A DNA stretch of 64,000 bases from Phyllobacterium pellucidum. GTDB lineage: Bacteria; Pseudomonadota; Alphaproteobacteria; Rhizobiales; Rhizobiaceae. The notes under the pieces were generated by a model. It ran no database searches and was not told the DNA's origin. It saw nothing but the letters and a program-made list of their open reading frames with translations. The stretch is taken from assembly GCF_013327855.1 (NCBI RefSeq), contig NZ_JABUMX010000002.1, positions 186,001 to 250,000 on the forward strand, written 5' to 3'. Made by a program: the position numbers and the translations under genes. Of the stretch, positions 31,118 to 41,548 are shown piece after piece (the first letter of the stretch is position 1; each line of letters starts with the position of its first letter).

Positions 31118-34100
31118 ATGCGGATAGAACGGCGTTTTACCAAAGACAATCAGTCAGCCTATGCGGACATCGAATTTCGTGTAGCGACGAGTGAGATCAA
31201 AAACCCTGATGGATCCGTCGTGTTCCGTCTTGAGAATATCGACGTTCCGGCCCAGTTCAGTCAGGTGGCTGCCGATATTCTGGCCCAGAAATATTTCCGC
31301 AAGGCCGGCGTGCCGGCCAAGCTGAAGAAGGTCGAAGAGAACAACGTTCCGTCATGGCTCTGGCGTTCGGTCGCCGACGAAGAGGCGCTCGCGGCATTGC
31401 CCGCTGATGCGCGCTATGGTTCGGAAATGGACGCACGCCAGGTCTTCGACCGGCTTGCCGGCACCTGGACCTATTGGGGCTGGAAGGGCAAATACTTCGA
31501 CAGTGAGGAAGATGCCCTCGCCTTCCGTGACGAACTTGCCTACATGCTCGCGACCCAGCGCGTCGCGCCCAATTCCCCGCAATGGTTCAACACCGGCCTG
31601 CATTGGGCCTATGGCATCGATGGTCCCGGCCAGGGTCATTATTATGTCGATCCCGAAACCGGCAAGCTGACAAAATCAAAGTCCGCCTACGAGCATCCGC
31701 AACCGCATGCCTGCTTTATCCAGTCTGTCGCCGACGATCTCGTCAATGAAGGCGGCATCATGGATTTGTGGGTGCGCGAGGCGCGCCTGTTCAAATATGG
31801 CTCGGGCACCGGCTCGAACTTCTCCTATCTGCGCGGCGAAGGCGAAAAGCTTTCGGGCGGCGGCCGCTCATCCGGCCTGATGTCGTTCCTGAAAATCGGC
31901 GACCGCGCTGCCGGCGCCATCAAGTCGGGCGGCACGACGCGCCGCGCCGCTAAGATGGTCGTCGTTGACGTCGATCATCCGGATATCGAGGAATATATCG
32001 ACTGGAAGGTCAAGGAAGAGCAGAAGGTTGCCGCGCTTGTAACCGGCTCGAAGATCGTTCGCCAGCACCTGACCGCGATCATGAAGGCTTGCGTCAATTG
32101 CGAGGCCGACAATGGCGATTGCTACGACCCGACCAAGAATCCGGCGTTGAAGCGCGAGATCAAGGCCGCGAAGAAGAACCAGGTTCCGGAAAACTATATC
32201 CAGCGGGTCATTCAGTTTGCCCGGCAGGGTTACACGGACATCGACTTCAAGACCTACGATACGGATTGGGATTCGGAAGCCTATCTCACCGTTGCCGGCC
32301 AGAACTCCAACAATTCGGTTTCGCTGAAGGATGAGTTCCTGCGCGCAGTCGAAGGTGATGGCAACTGGAACCTGACCGCCCGCAAGGACGGCAAGGTTAT
32401 GAAGACGCTGAAAGCCCGCGACCTCTGGGAAAAGATCGGCTACGCCGCATGGGCCTCGGCTGATCCGGGCCTGCATTTCAATACGACCATGAATGATTGG
32501 CATACCTGCCCTGCGGCAGGGCCGATCCGCGCGTCAAATCCGTGCTCGGAATACATGTTCCTTGACGATACGGCCTGCAATCTCGCCTCGATCAACCTCC
32601 TCACCTATCGCGGCAAGGACGGAAAGTTCGACGTCGTCGGCTACGAGCATACAGCCCGTCTGTGGACCATCGTCCTCGAAATCTCGGTGATGATGGCGCA
32701 ATTCCCTTCAAAGGAAATCGCACGGCTCTCCTACGAATACCGCACGCTCGGCCTTGGCTATGCCAATATCGGCGGCTTGCTGATGACCTCCGGCATTCCT
32801 TATGACAGCGCTGAAGGTCGCGCCATCGGCGGTGCCCTCACCGCGATCATGACCGGCGTTGCCTATGCGACCTCAGCCGAAATGGCGAAGGAGCTCGGCA
32901 CTTTCCCGGGCTATGCGCCGAATGCCGCCAACATGCTGCGCGTCATTCGCAACCATCGCCGCGCTGCCCATGGCGAAACCCAAGGCTACGAGGCGCTTTC
33001 GGTAAACCCGGTCGCCCTGATCGCTATCGACTGCCCTGACCAGGACCTGATTGCCCACGCGAAATCCGCCTGGGACCAGGCCTTGGCGCTCGGCGAGAAG
33101 CATGGCTATCGCAACGCCCAGGCAACCGTCATCGCACCGACCGGCACGATCGGCCTTGTCATGGATTGCGACACCACCGGTATCGAGCCCGATTTCGCCC
33201 TGGTGAAATTCAAGAAGCTTGCCGGTGGCGGCTACTTCAAGATCATCAACCGCGCCGTACCGGAAGCCCTGCGCACGCTCGGCTATACGGAAAGCCAGAT
33301 TGCCGAGATCGAGGCCTATGCCGTTGGTCATGGCAATCTCAACCAGGCGCCCGGCATCAATCCCGGCTCACTGAGGGCGAAGGGATTTACCGACGAGATC
33401 ATCGCCACGTTGAACACTGCGCTGAAGTCGGCCTTCGACATCAAGTTCGCCTTCAACAAGTGGACGCTGGGTGAAGATTTTGCCAGGAACGCTCTCGGTT
33501 TCACCGACGAGCAGCTCAACGATATTTCCTTTGAGATGCTGCCGGCTCTCGGCTTCTCGAAGAAGGAAATCGAAGCCGCCAATATCCATGTCTGCGGTGC
33601 AATGACGCTCGAAGGCGCCCCCTTCCTGAAGGAAGAGCACTATCCGGTGTTCGATTGCGCCAATCCCTGCGGCAAGGTCGGCAAGCGTTTCCTCTCGGTC
33701 GACAGCCACATTCGCATGATGGCCGCCGCCCAGCCGTTCATTTCCGGCGCGATCTCGAAGACGATCAACATGCCGAATGAAGCAACGGTCGACGATTGCA
33801 AGTCCGCCTACATGCTCTCGTGGAAGCTGGCGCTCAAGGCAAACGCACTCTATCGCGACGGTTCCAAGCTTTCGCAGCCGCTCAATTCCTCGCTTATCGC
33901 CGATGAGGACGAGGATGAGGACGATGCAGTCGAGGCGCTGATCGAGGCACCAACCGCGGCACGCGCCGTGCAGGTTACCGAAAAGATCGTCGAGCGCATC
34001 GTCGAGAAATATATCCATGACCGCGAGAAGCTGCCCAACCGGCGCAAGGGCTACACGCAGAAGGCAGTTGTCGGCGGCCACAAGGTCTACCTGCGCACCG

Positions 34101-34915
34101 GCGAATTCGACGATGGCCGTCTCGGCGAAATCTTCATCGACATGCACAAGGAAGGCGCCGCCTTCCGTGCAATGATGAACAACTTCGCCATCGCCATCTC
34201 GCTCGGCCTGCAATATGGCGTGCCGCTCGAGGAATATGTGGAAGCCTTCACTTTCACCAAGTTCGAGCCGGCTGGCATGGTTCAGGGCAATGATGCGATC
34301 AAGAACGCAACATCGATCCTCGATTATGTCTTCCGCGAGCTTGCCGTTTCCTATCTCGACCGTCACGACCTCGCCCATGTCGATCAGTCCGACTTCTCGA
34401 ACACTTCGCTCGGGCGTGGTATTTCCGAAGGCAAGGCGGAACCGGTATCGAAGGGGCTGACGCGCGGCGCTTCGCTGAAAGTGGTCTCGCCGGGCAAGGC
34501 GGACCCAAAGGGTTTTAGCAATGCAGGGGGTCAGGGTGCGGTAAGCGCTCCGAAGGCAGCTGCGTCATCAAATGTCACGACCCTTGCCGCCCGCTCCGCC
34601 GTCGCCGTCGCTGCCAAACCGGCCATCGCCGCAGTCAGCGAGGAATCCTCGGCCTTCAAGCGCGATTATGAAGAACGCGCCAAGGGCGAGGCCGAGGCCA
34701 GCGCCGCTTCCGCGCTCTTCGAGAACGAGGATGCAGAAGCTGCCGCCGAGGAAGCCAAGGCCGAAGCAAAGAAAATTATGTCGGACCGGCGCATCAAGTC
34801 GATGATGCAGGGCTATACAGGCGACAACTGCTCGGAGTGCTCGAACTTCACGATGGTGCGCAACGGCACCTGCCTGAAGTGCGACACATGCGGCGCAACC
34901 AGCGGCTGTAGCTGA
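31118..34915 (+). CDS. nrdJ: Class II (B12-dependent) ribonucleotide reductase
   Basis: A 1265-residue NrdJ of the long rhizobial type. It reduces ribonucleotides to deoxyribonucleotides using adenosylcobalamin. Seen: [45 protein letters not shown] (active-site cysteine region), [11 protein letters not shown], and a C-terminal zinc-like cysteine cluster [22 protein letters not shown]. An acidic, alanine-rich linker of about 130 residues precedes that cluster. Upstream NrdR boxes and a DnaA box suggest control by NrdR and replication status. A hairpin terminator follows at 34971. Confidence 0.95.
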   Translation: MRIERRFTKDNQSAYADIEFRVATSEIKNPDGSVVFRLENIDVPAQFSQVAADILAQKYFRKAGVPAKLKKVEENNVPSWLWRSVADEEALAALPADARYGSEMDARQVFDRLAGTWTYWGWKGKYFDSEEDALAFRDELAYMLATQRVAPNSPQWFNTGLHWAYGIDGPGQGHYYVDPETGKLTKSKSAYEHPQPHACFIQSVADDLVNEGGIMDLWVREARLFKYGSGTGSNFSYLRGEGEKLSGGGRSSGLMSFLKIGDRAAGAIKSGGTTRRAAKMVVVDVDHPDIEEYIDWKVKEEQKVAALVTGSKIVRQHLTAIMKACVNCEADNGDCYDPTKNPALKREIKAAKKNQVPENYIQRVIQFARQGYTDIDFKTYDTDWDSEAYLTVAGQNSNNSVSLKDEFLRAVEGDGNWNLTARKDGKVMKTLKARDLWEKIGYAAWASADPGLHFNTTMNDWHTCPAAGPIRASNPCSEYMFLDDTACNLASINLLTYRGKDGKFDVVGYEHTARLWTIVLEISVMMAQFPSKEIARLSYEYRTLGLGYANIGGLLMTSGIPYDSAEGRAIGGALTAIMTGVAYATSAEMAKELGTFPGYAPNAANMLRVIRNHRRAAHGETQGYEALSVNPVALIAIDCPDQDLIAHAKSAWDQALALGEKHGYRNAQATVIAPTGTIGLVMDCDTTGIEPDFALVKFKKLAGGGYFKIINRAVPEALRTLGYTESQIAEIEAYAVGHGNLNQAPGINPGSLRAKGFTDEIIATLNTALKSAFDIKFAFNKWTLGEDFARNALGFTDEQLNDISFEMLPALGFSKKEIEAANIHVCGAMTLEGAPFLKEEHYPVFDCANPCGKVGKRFLSVDSHIRMMAAAQPFISGAISKTINMPNEATVDDCKSAYMLSWKLALKANALYRDGSKLSQPLNSSLIADEDEDEDDAVEALIEAPTAARAVQVTEKIVERIVEKYIHDREKLPNRRKGYTQKAVVGGHKVYLRTGEFDDGRLGEIFIDMHKEGAAFRAMMNNFAIAISLGLQYGVPLEEYVEAFTFTKFEPAGMVQGNDAIKNATSILDYVFRELAVSYLDRHDLAHVDQSDFSNTSLGRGISEGKAEPVSKGLTRGASLKVVSPGKADPKGFSNAGGQGAVSAPKAAASSNVTTLAARSAVAVAAKPAIAAVSEESSAFKRDYEERAKGEAEASAASALFENEDAEAAAEEAKAEAKKIMSDRRIKSMMQGYTGDNCSECSNFTMVRNGTCLKCDTCGATSGCS

Positions 34916-34970
34916 TAAGCGCAGCGCGCATTGTCCGGCACAATCAGCTGGACAATGTTGGACAAGCAAA

Positions 34971-35009
34971 TTCATCTCCGGTCGTTTTCACGGCCGGAGA
35001 TGAAATTTT
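34971..35009 (+). terminator. nrdJ terminator
   Basis: An 11-bp stem (TTCATCTCCGG with its complement) with a 12-base loop and a run of T (ATTTTC) after it, 56 bases past the nrdJ stop. Confidence 0.65.
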
Positions 35010-35027
35010 CAACTGAACAGGTTCGTG

Positions 35028-35402
35028 CTACTTCAGAAACGTCTCGCTGTGCGCGTGACACTCCCAACCATTTGATCCGCGAATCCAAACCGAGCTATCT
35101 GCGGCCCGCATTTTCTGCGATTTGCCATTCATCGTTACATTCTGCTCGACCGTGTAGGCGATAAGCGCGACATCAGGCGACGGCGTCGAAACCTCGACAT
35201 CTGCGAATTCATAGGATTCCAGGCTCCAGTTGCCGTCCTCGGTCATCTGGCCCATTTTCTTTTTGCCGATGCGCATCACACCTTGGGCGCCGGTTACAAG
35301 TGCCGGATCCGCCGACAGTTCCGCGGTGCGGCCGCCGTCTTTCGCCTTCATCGCATCCCAATAGGATTTTTCGAGAGCTACGATGTCATCCTTCGTTGGC
35401 AT
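35028..35402 (-). CDS. NTF2-like (DUF4440/SnoaL-type) protein
   Basis: A 124-residue cytosolic protein with the DUF4440 layout: ALEKSYWDAMKAKDGGRTAELSADPALVTGAQGVMRIGKKKM, then beta strands ending GNWSLESYEFADVEVSTPSPDVALIAYTVEQNVTMNG and SSVWIRGSNGWECHAHSETFL. The fold is cone-shaped and often binds small molecules; no activity can be assigned. Start taken at 35402. Confidence 0.75.
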   Translation of the reverse strand: MPTKDDIVALEKSYWDAMKAKDGGRTAELSADPALVTGAQGVMRIGKKKMGQMTEDGNWSLESYEFADVEVSTPSPDVALIAYTVEQNVTMNGKSQKMRAADSSVWIRGSNGWECHAHSETFLK

Positions 35403-35544
35403 ACTGCGAGCGGTCATGGCCTCGTCCTCCGATGGTGTATCATCGAAAAACGCTCAGTGATGCCCCAGGTTCCCGCTACCGTCGCTCTGCGGGTATTCCG
35501 CCTTCTCAGGACAAGACCCGCAGCCCTTGCAGATGACGCGGATA

Positions 35545-36006
35545 TCAGCGCTTTTGGTTGTCCTGCCAAACTTGATACAGTTTACCATCGCCCACGGGCG
35601 AATGCGCATATGACAGCCCCGCTTGCTGGTCGATTGGTTTCGCCAACTCTTTTGCTATGACGGCCGTAGAGAGGCCGAACGGTTCTGCCTGTTCATTGGA
35701 ATAAGCGAACTTGATATCGCCAATACCGGCCATTCGCATCGCTGCAAGGCACATGGGACACGGTTGGCCGCTTGCGTAGACCGAGCAGCCGTCCAGACGT
35801 GGGGATTGCAATGCAAGCCCGGCAGCCCGCAGGGCCAGAAGCTCGGCATGTGCTGTTGGATCGTTGTCGGCCTGAATCCGGTTGACGCCGCGCGCGATGA
35901 CCTTGCCGTCCTTGACGACCACGGCCCCGAAAGGACGGCCGCCGCTTTTTACATTGTCCAGTGCAAGGGCGATCGCTTCTTCGAGAAATTGATTGATGTC
36001 CGTCAT
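35545..36006 (-). CDS. Nucleoside deaminase (guanine/cytidine-type)
   Basis: A 153-residue CDA-superfamily enzyme. Zinc ligands visible: HAE at 53-55 and PCPMC at 82-86. The PFGAVVVKDGKVIARGVNR start and C-terminal SYAHSPVGDGKLYQVW resemble guanine deaminase GuaD or tRNA-adenosine deaminase-like proteins; the short size and a single domain favour guanine deaminase. The start is taken at 36006; the frame extends to 36099. Confidence 0.83.
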   Translation of the reverse strand: MTDINQFLEEAIALALDNVKSGGRPFGAVVVKDGKVIARGVNRIQADNDPTAHAELLALRAAGLALQSPRLDGCSVYASGQPCPMCLAAMRMAGIGDIKFAYSNEQAEPFGLSTAVIAKELAKPIDQQAGLSYAHSPVGDGKLYQVWQDNQKR

Positions 36007-36238
36007 AGTGCGGTAGCGCCTTCCTTCAATTCGCGCCCTTAGCATAGTCGTTCTGCCGTGTGTCGCAACGGCTTGGCCATCTCCTTGCGGCGTTCGCACA
36101 CTCTGCGCATGGCAAAGGTCTTGTTCGAATTCTCTGGCATTCGCGTTGTTGCTTGTGCGATGCGCATCGTTAAAACGGAAATGTTAGTTGGCTTGGCCCG
36201 GATAATGATTACCTTGGCTTGTTCTACTGGAGAATTTT

Positions 36239-37366
36239 GTGAGTGACGGATTGATCAACAGCGCGCCGAAGCCTGAGGGCGATCCTCAACGACGCCGGCG
36301 GCTGCATTTGCTGCTCGCTTCCGTCACTTGCCTGATGCTTGTAATCCTGCTTGCCATTTGCGGCATGTATTGGAAGTTCACGAGCAATCTGCGGCACTTC
36401 GAGGTTGCTGAAGCCGACCTCGGCAATCGCCGCCCGGCCAAGGCATCGCCTGATGCACTCAACATCCTGATCGTGGGTTCGGACCAGCAAACCGTTTCCG
36501 TCGCCAACCCCGGCGAGCGCAGCGACATCCTCATGCTTGCGCATCTTTCGGCCGATCGCAGCGAGTTGAATGTCGTGAGCTTCCCGCGCGACCTGCTCGT
36601 TCCCCTTCCCGCCTGTTCCGGTCGCGAGGGCCTGCCCGGCCAGCGGGCGCACCTCGGCATGATCAACTCATCGTTCATGTTCGGAGGCATCAGCTGCACC
36701 TGGAAGACCGTCGAAACCCTGACGGGCATAAAGATCGATCACGTGATCAAGGTTGATTTTAGCGGATTCAGGCGGATTGTGGAGGCCATCGGCGGCGTCG
36801 AATACTGTATTTCCGAACCAATCCACGACAAGCTTGCCGGGCTGGACCTCGCTGCGGGATGCCAGACCCTCAATGGCGAAGAAGCGCTAGGCTACGTGCG
36901 CGCCCGCTACAGCATAGGCGACGGCACCGATATCGGACGCATTCATCGTCAGCATGAATTCTTTGGTGCCATGGCTCAAAAATTGCTCGGAGCGCAATTG
37001 GCGAACCCTGTGCGGCTCTTCAGCTTTATGGATGCCGCGACGAAATCCGTCATCACCGACCCGGGTTTCAGTCCCGGCGTGATGCGGGAACTCGCCTTCG
37101 CCGTCCAGCATCTTTCGTCTGAAAATATTCACTTCATCACCATGCCATGGCACTATTCGACGGCATCCCCCGGACGGGTCGAATGGGTCGAAAAGCCTGC
37201 AAAGCGGCTTTTCCGCTCGATAGCCGCCGATAAATCCCTGATGGATACTGAGTTCACGCGGGCCAAGATCGGCGAGCCGCAAGATTCCACGACCAAGCCC
37301 TGCGGCGCCAGCCGCGTCGACCACTGCGCCGAAATTTCGCAGGCCGATGGCGTTGCTCGTCCATAA
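36239..37366 (+). CDS. LytR-CpsA-Psr (LCP) family protein
   Basis: A 375-residue membrane-anchored protein with one N-terminal helix (LLLASVTCLMLVILLAICGMYW). LCP motifs are clear: NILIVGSDQQ, SDILMLAHL, SFPRDLLV, INSSFMFGG, the lid segment IVEAIGGVEYCI, and GYVRARY-R-HRQHEFF. In Gram-positive bacteria LCP enzymes ligate polymers to peptidoglycan; they are uncommon in alphaproteobacteria. Here the target may be an exopolysaccharide. GTG start; no glycan gene cluster is adjacent. Confidence 0.85.
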   Translation: MSDGLINSAPKPEGDPQRRRRLHLLLASVTCLMLVILLAICGMYWKFTSNLRHFEVAEADLGNRRPAKASPDALNILIVGSDQQTVSVANPGERSDILMLAHLSADRSELNVVSFPRDLLVPLPACSGREGLPGQRAHLGMINSSFMFGGISCTWKTVETLTGIKIDHVIKVDFSGFRRIVEAIGGVEYCISEPIHDKLAGLDLAAGCQTLNGEEALGYVRARYSIGDGTDIGRIHRQHEFFGAMAQKLLGAQLANPVRLFSFMDAATKSVITDPGFSPGVMRELAFAVQHLSSENIHFITMPWHYSTASPGRVEWVEKPAKRLFRSIAADKSLMDTEFTRAKIGEPQDSTTKPCGASRVDHCAEISQADGVARP

Positions 37367-37375
37367 CATGGAGGC

Positions 37376-37801
37376 TCAGCGGACGCGATTGCCCGAGCTG
37401 TCGATAACGACCTCACCATCCTCCTTGGAAAACGGGCCCTTCTGCGCATCTGGCAGGATCTCAAGCACAATTTCTGAAGGGCGGCTGAGCCGCACGCCTC
37501 TTTCGGTCACGACGAAAGGACGTTCGATGAGGATTGGATTGGCCATCATCGCGTCGAGAAGCGCATCGTCGTCCAACGAAGCATTGTCGAGGCCAAACTC
37601 GGCATAGGGCGTACCTTTTTGGCGCAAGGCCTGGCGCACGCTAAGACCAGCCCGGCTGATCATTTCCTTCAGGGTTTCCCGGCTCGGCGGCGTCTTGAGA
37701 TATTCCACGATCACCGGCTCGATCCCTGCATTGCGGATCATGGCGAGGGTATTACGCGAGGTACCGCATTTCGGGTTGTGGTAAATCGTGACGGTCATCA
37801 C
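37376..37801 (-). CDS. arsC: Arsenate reductase (glutaredoxin-coupled ArsC)
   Basis: A 141-residue ArsC/Spx-fold protein with the catalytic Cys in IYHNPKCGTSRNTLAM and the arginine-containing LLDAMMANPILIERPFVV substrate region. It reduces arsenate to arsenite in the cytosol. No arsB or arsR neighbour is seen, so it is a lone copy. Start MM at 37801 (or 37798). Confidence 0.87.
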   Translation of the reverse strand: MMTVTIYHNPKCGTSRNTLAMIRNAGIEPVIVEYLKTPPSRETLKEMISRAGLSVRQALRQKGTPYAEFGLDNASLDDDALLDAMMANPILIERPFVVTERGVRLSRPSEIVLEILPDAQKGPFSKEDGEVVIDSSGNRVR

Positions 37802-37878
37802 ATGGGCTCCCGGCTATTCGAACGTTCGTCGCACGTGGGGTCTTCAAAGCTCAGCGTGTGACCCACCAGAATCGATAT

Positions 37879-38820
37879 TTACGCGGCCTTCGGCTCTACC
37901 TCAACGGTCACATGCGACAACTCATGGATATGTGCGAGTTTGGCACGATAGGACGACGGCGCTTTCGGATCGTCGCTCAAAAGCGAAACAATGGCACCGT
38001 GATGCCCCGGGCCAAGCTGCCAGACGTGCAGGTCGGTAATCACGTCGCCCTCCTTTTCGATGGCGCCACGTATTTCATCAGGCAGGTCTTCACCCTGAGG
38101 GACATAGTCGAGCAACACGCCGCCCGCGTCGCGGATGAGACCCCATGACCATCTGGCGATAACAAGAGCACCGACTATTCCCATGGCCGGATCGAGCCAA
38201 AGCCAGCCGTAAATGCTGCCCGCGAGAAGGGCGATGATGGCGAGGACGGACGTCAGCGCATCGGCAAGAACGTGCAGATAGGCGGCACGCAAATTATGAT
38301 CGTGACCGTGGTGATGATGGTTATCGCCATGGTGACCGTGGTGATGATGGCTATGGTCGTCGCGCAAGAGCCAGGCACAAACAAGGTTGACGGCAAGGCC
38401 AAGCACGGCAACGGAGATCGCCTGCGGAAAACTGATCGAGATCGGGTTGGCAAGGCGTAGGAAACTCTCCCAGCCGATCAGCAGTGCAATAAGCGCGAGG
38501 ATCACAGCGCTGGCAAAACCTGCGAGATCGCCGAATTTTCCCGTGCCGAAGGTGAAACGCGGATTGCTGGCATTCTTCCTTGCATAGAGATAGGCCAACG
38601 CCGCGATCAACATCGCGGCAGCATGTGTCGACATATGCCAGCCATCGGCGACAAGCGCCATCGAGCCGAAAACCGTTCCCGCCACGATCTCCGCAACCAT
38701 CATCGTCGCGGTCAGCGCGATCACAAACCAGGTGCGTCGTTCGTTGCGCTCGTGATCGTCACCCAGAAACACATGAGCATGCGTGCCTTGAGGCAAATGG
38801 ATCGCGTGATCGTGGCTCAT
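37879..38820 (-). CDS. dmeF: Cation diffusion facilitator, Co2+/Ni2+ efflux (DmeF)
   Basis: A 313-residue CDF transporter with six transmembrane helices; the metal site VADGWHMSTHAA and LADALTSVLA are visible, and the loop between helices IV and V is rich in histidine (DHSHHHHGHHGDNHHHHGHDH region). The gene overlaps the DmeR gene start-stop (ATGA), which is the dmeRF pair known for cobalt and nickel resistance in rhizobia. The C-terminal domain is cytosolic. Confidence 0.88.
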   Translation of the reverse strand: MSHDHAIHLPQGTHAHVFLGDDHERNERRTWFVIALTATMMVAEIVAGTVFGSMALVADGWHMSTHAAAMLIAALAYLYARKNASNPRFTFGTGKFGDLAGFASAVILALIALLIGWESFLRLANPISISFPQAISVAVLGLAVNLVCAWLLRDDHSHHHHGHHGDNHHHHGHDHNLRAAYLHVLADALTSVLAIIALLAGSIYGWLWLDPAMGIVGALVIARWSWGLIRDAGGVLLDYVPQGEDLPDEIRGAIEKEGDVITDLHVWQLGPGHHGAIVSLLSDDPKAPSSYRAKLAHIHELSHVTVEVEPKAA

Positions 38821-39095
38821 TTCAGATACATCCTTACAACGTCGATGAGATCCGCGGCGCCCTTGGCGCGTTCGCTGTCCGTCTCGGTGCCGGGATCGAC
38901 GACGTGCATGCGAATATGATCTTCGATGAGTTCACCCATCAGGCCGTTTACCGCCCCGCGCACCGACGCCACCAGGTTCAAAATGTCGCCGCAAGGCATT
39001 TCCGCTTCGAGCGCACGCTCGACGGCCTCCATCTGCCCCTTGAGGCGACGGATCCTTGCGAGGAGTTTTGATTTTTCCTTCGTAGTGTGAGACAT
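38817..39095 (-). CDS. dmeR: Metal-responsive repressor (DmeR, CsoR/RcnR family)
   Basis: A 92-residue all-helical repressor of the CsoR/RcnR family; RIRRLKGQMEAVERALEAEMPCGDILNLVASVRGAVNGL shows the typical Cys and His metal ligands (MPCGDIL and HIRMHV). Binding of Co/Ni releases it from DNA. It sits 4 bases from dmeF (ATGA overlap) and an inverted repeat operator touches its start codon. Confidence 0.87.
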   Translation of the reverse strand: MSHTTKEKSKLLARIRRLKGQMEAVERALEAEMPCGDILNLVASVRGAVNGLMGELIEDHIRMHVVDPGTETDSERAKGAADLIDVVRMYLK

Positions 39096-39118
39096 AATAT
39101 AGCCCCCTACCCTATATT
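39096..39118. promoter_or_regulatory. DmeR operator
   Basis: An inverted repeat, ATATAG and CTATAT flanking a CCCCCTACC tract, directly upstream of the dmeR ATG. A G-tract between AT-rich inverted repeats is the RcnR/DmeR operator pattern. Confidence 0.6.
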
Positions 39119-39189
39119 TGCGTGAATTTCAAGTCCAGGCTGTGGAGACTTTGAGCAAGGCGTTGTCGGCGGACTACAAAATACCAAAA

Positions 39190-39225
39190 GGCGTCGCATC
39201 AGCCATCTAGCGCTGATGCGACGCC
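39190..39225 (-). terminator. phoB terminator
   Basis: A perfect 14-bp stem (GGCGTCGCATCAGC with its complement), followed on the minus strand by TTTTGGTATTTT. It lies just after phoB and would end the pst-pho operon. Confidence 0.75.
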
Positions 39226-39251
39226 CTTGTTAGAACCGCAATAATTGAGAA

Positions 39252-39938
39252 TCAGCCGAACGAATAGCCGGCGCCACGTACGGTGCGGATCGGATCTATG
39301 GAACGTCCGATATTGATCGCCTTGCGCAGGCGACCAACGTGGACGTCAACTGTGCGATCATCGACATAGATGTCCGCACCCCAGACATTATCGAGCAACT
39401 GGCCGCGCGAAAAGACTCGTCCGGGTGACTGCATGAGGAATTCGAGCAGCCGAAACTCCGTCGGGCCAAGTTTTAGCTCGCGCTCCTTGCGGAAAACGCG
39501 GTGCTGTTCGCGGTCGAGCTTGAGATCGCCGAAGCTCAGCACGTGCGAAAGCAGGCTCGGATTGACGCGGCGGAGCATGGACTTGATGCGCGCCAGGAGT
39601 TCAGGCGTCGAAAACGGCTTGACCATGTAATCGTCGGCACCGGTCGAAAGGCCGCGAACGCGTTCGCTCTCCTCGCCGCGGGCGGTGAGCATGATGATTG
39701 GCAGGATTTCGGTCTCGCGCCGCGCCCGCAGGCGGCGGCAGAGTTCGATGCCAGACAGGCCGGGCAGCATCCAGTCGAGGATCAGAAGATCCGGAACGTT
39801 CTCGCGCAGCGCAATTTCCGCTTCGTCGCCACGTGCGATCGTCTCGACAACATAGCCTTCAGCTTCAAGATTGTACCGGAGGAGGACGCTCAGGGCTTCC
39901 TCGTCCTCCACAACGGTGATTTTGGGAGCTATTGCCAT
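39252..39938 (-). CDS. phoB: Phosphate regulon response regulator PhoB
   Basis: A 228-residue OmpR-class response regulator: receiver with acidic residues at 11-13, phospho-acceptor Asp55 (LLILDWMLPG) and Lys in YMVKPF; winged-helix DNA-binding domain with LTPTEFRLLEFLM-like LGPTEFRLLEFLMQSPGRVFSR and TVDVHVGRLRKAI. It controls the Pho regulon. No phoR kinase is adjacent; last gene of the pst-pho operon. Confidence 0.93.
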   Translation of the reverse strand: MAIAPKITVVEDEEALSVLLRYNLEAEGYVVETIARGDEAEIALRENVPDLLILDWMLPGLSGIELCRRLRARRETEILPIIMLTARGEESERVRGLSTGADDYMVKPFSTPELLARIKSMLRRVNPSLLSHVLSFGDLKLDREQHRVFRKERELKLGPTEFRLLEFLMQSPGRVFSRGQLLDNVWGADIYVDDRTVDVHVGRLRKAINIGRSIDPIRTVRGAGYSFG

Positions 39939-39956
39939 ATCAAGCCTTCAGTTGAA

Positions 39957-40682
39957 TTAGGACTCGGTCGTTTCATCCACGATAATAGTATGCGTCTGGT
40001 CTTCCTTGGGACGTTCCGCCGGCAGTTGCGAACCGGTAACAATGTAATAGACTGTCTCGGCAATATTGGTGGCGTGGTCGCCGATGCGCTCGATATTCTT
40101 GGCGCAGAACAAAAGATGCGTGCAGGCTGAAATGTTGCGTGGATCTTCCATCATGTAGGTCAGCAATTCGCGGAACAGCGACGTATAGAGCGCGTCGATC
40201 TCGTCGTCGCGTTCGCGCACAATGTTCACCTGCTGTACCGAGCGCGTCGCATAGGCGTCGAGCACGTCCTTCAGCTGCGTCAAGGCAAGTTCGGCGATTG
40301 TCTGCAAGCCGCGGTAGACCGAGAGCGTCTGGCGGGTATCGGTCACGGCAACGACGCGCTTGGCAATGTTCTTGCCGAGATCGCCGATACGCTCGAGATC
40401 GGAGGAAATGCGGATCGTCCCGATGACTTCACGCAGGTCGATCGCCATCGGCTGGCGCTTGCCGATGATGGTGATGGCCTTTTCATCGATCTCACGCTGA
40501 CCGGCGTCGAGGATCAGATCGTCCGAAATAACGCGCTGCGCCAGCGCATTGTCGGAATTGACCATGGCGGCGACCGCCTGTTCGACCATGCGTTCGGCAT
40601 GACCACCCATCTCGGCGATCTTGTGCGTCAGGAACTTCAGTTCGTCATCGTAAGAGCGCACAGTGTGCTGCAACTCGGTCAT
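39957..40682 (-). CDS. phoU: Phosphate transport regulator PhoU
   Basis: A 241-residue protein of two PhoU domains: SYDDELKFLTHKIAEMGGHAERMVEQAV at the start, and MVNSDNALAQRVISDD, DLGKNIAKR, RIGDHATNIAETVYYIVTG later with conserved acidic metal-binding stretches. It is a negative regulator linking PstSCAB activity to PhoB signalling. Confidence 0.92.
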   Translation of the reverse strand: MTELQHTVRSYDDELKFLTHKIAEMGGHAERMVEQAVAAMVNSDNALAQRVISDDLILDAGQREIDEKAITIIGKRQPMAIDLREVIGTIRISSDLERIGDLGKNIAKRVVAVTDTRQTLSVYRGLQTIAELALTQLKDVLDAYATRSVQQVNIVRERDDEIDALYTSLFRELLTYMMEDPRNISACTHLLFCAKNIERIGDHATNIAETVYYIVTGSQLPAERPKEDQTHTIIVDETTES

Positions 40683-40704
40683 GTGCTTTGTCCTCGTTCC
40701 TGCG

Positions 40705-41526
40705 TCAGCCGAAGCGTCCGGTGATATAGTCCTGGGTGCGCTTCTCGGTGGGGCTTGTGAACATCATTTCCGTATCGCCGACCTCGACAAGATTGCCGAG
40801 ATGGAACATGGCCGTGCGCTGCGAAACGCGCGCTGCCTGCTGCATCGAGTGGGTGACGATGACGATGGTGTAGTTTTCGCGCAATTCGTCGATCAGTTCC
40901 TCCACCTTTGCGGTGGCGATCGGATCAAGCGCCGAGCACGGCTCGTCCATGAGGATCACTTCCGGACTGACGGCGATGGCGCGGGCAATGCACAGGCGCT
41001 GCTGCTGGCCGCCGGAAAGACCCGTGCCAGCCTCATGCAGGCGATCCTTCACCTCATCGAAAAGGCTGGCGCGGCGCAGGCTTTTCTCAACGATTTCATC
41101 AAGTTCGTGGCGACCCTTCGCGAGCCCGTGAATGCGCGGACCATAGGCGACGTTCTCGAAGATAGACTTCGGGAACGGATTGGGCTTCTGGAACACCATG
41201 CCGACGCGGGCGCGAAGTTCAACGACGTCTATCTTAGGATTGTAGATATCCTCGTCATCGAGCGTGATCTTGCCGCCGATTTTACAACCTTCGATGGTGT
41301 CGTTCATGCGGTTGAGACTGCGCAGGAACGTCGACTTACCGCAGCCCGAAGGGCCGATCAGCGCCGTGACCATCTTTTCCGGCACGTCGAGGCTGACACC
41401 GAACAAGGCCTGTTTGTCGCCATAGTGAACAGTGACATCCTTGCCTTGCATTTTGATTGCGTTGGGCTGGGCGCTCATCTTGTCGTTTACCGCCTTTTCG
41501 AGATTTCGTTCCGTCATAAGGTTCAT
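40705..41526 (-). CDS. pstB: Phosphate ABC transporter ATPase PstB
   Basis: A 273-residue ABC ATPase: Walker [10 protein letters not shown], signature LSGGQQQRL, Walker [15 protein letters not shown] and the H-loop. Energises phosphate uptake. Start at 41526 has a GAGGACC ribosome-binding site. Next gene up is pstA, 22 bases away. Confidence 0.94.
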   Translation of the reverse strand: MNLMTERNLEKAVNDKMSAQPNAIKMQGKDVTVHYGDKQALFGVSLDVPEKMVTALIGPSGCGKSTFLRSLNRMNDTIEGCKIGGKITLDDEDIYNPKIDVVELRARVGMVFQKPNPFPKSIFENVAYGPRIHGLAKGRHELDEIVEKSLRRASLFDEVKDRLHEAGTGLSGGQQQRLCIARAIAVSPEVILMDEPCSALDPIATAKVEELIDELRENYTIVIVTHSMQQAARVSQRTAMFHLGNLVEVGDTEMMFTSPTEKRTQDYITGRFG

Positions 41527-41548
41527 AACTAGGTCCTCTCTCGAACAG

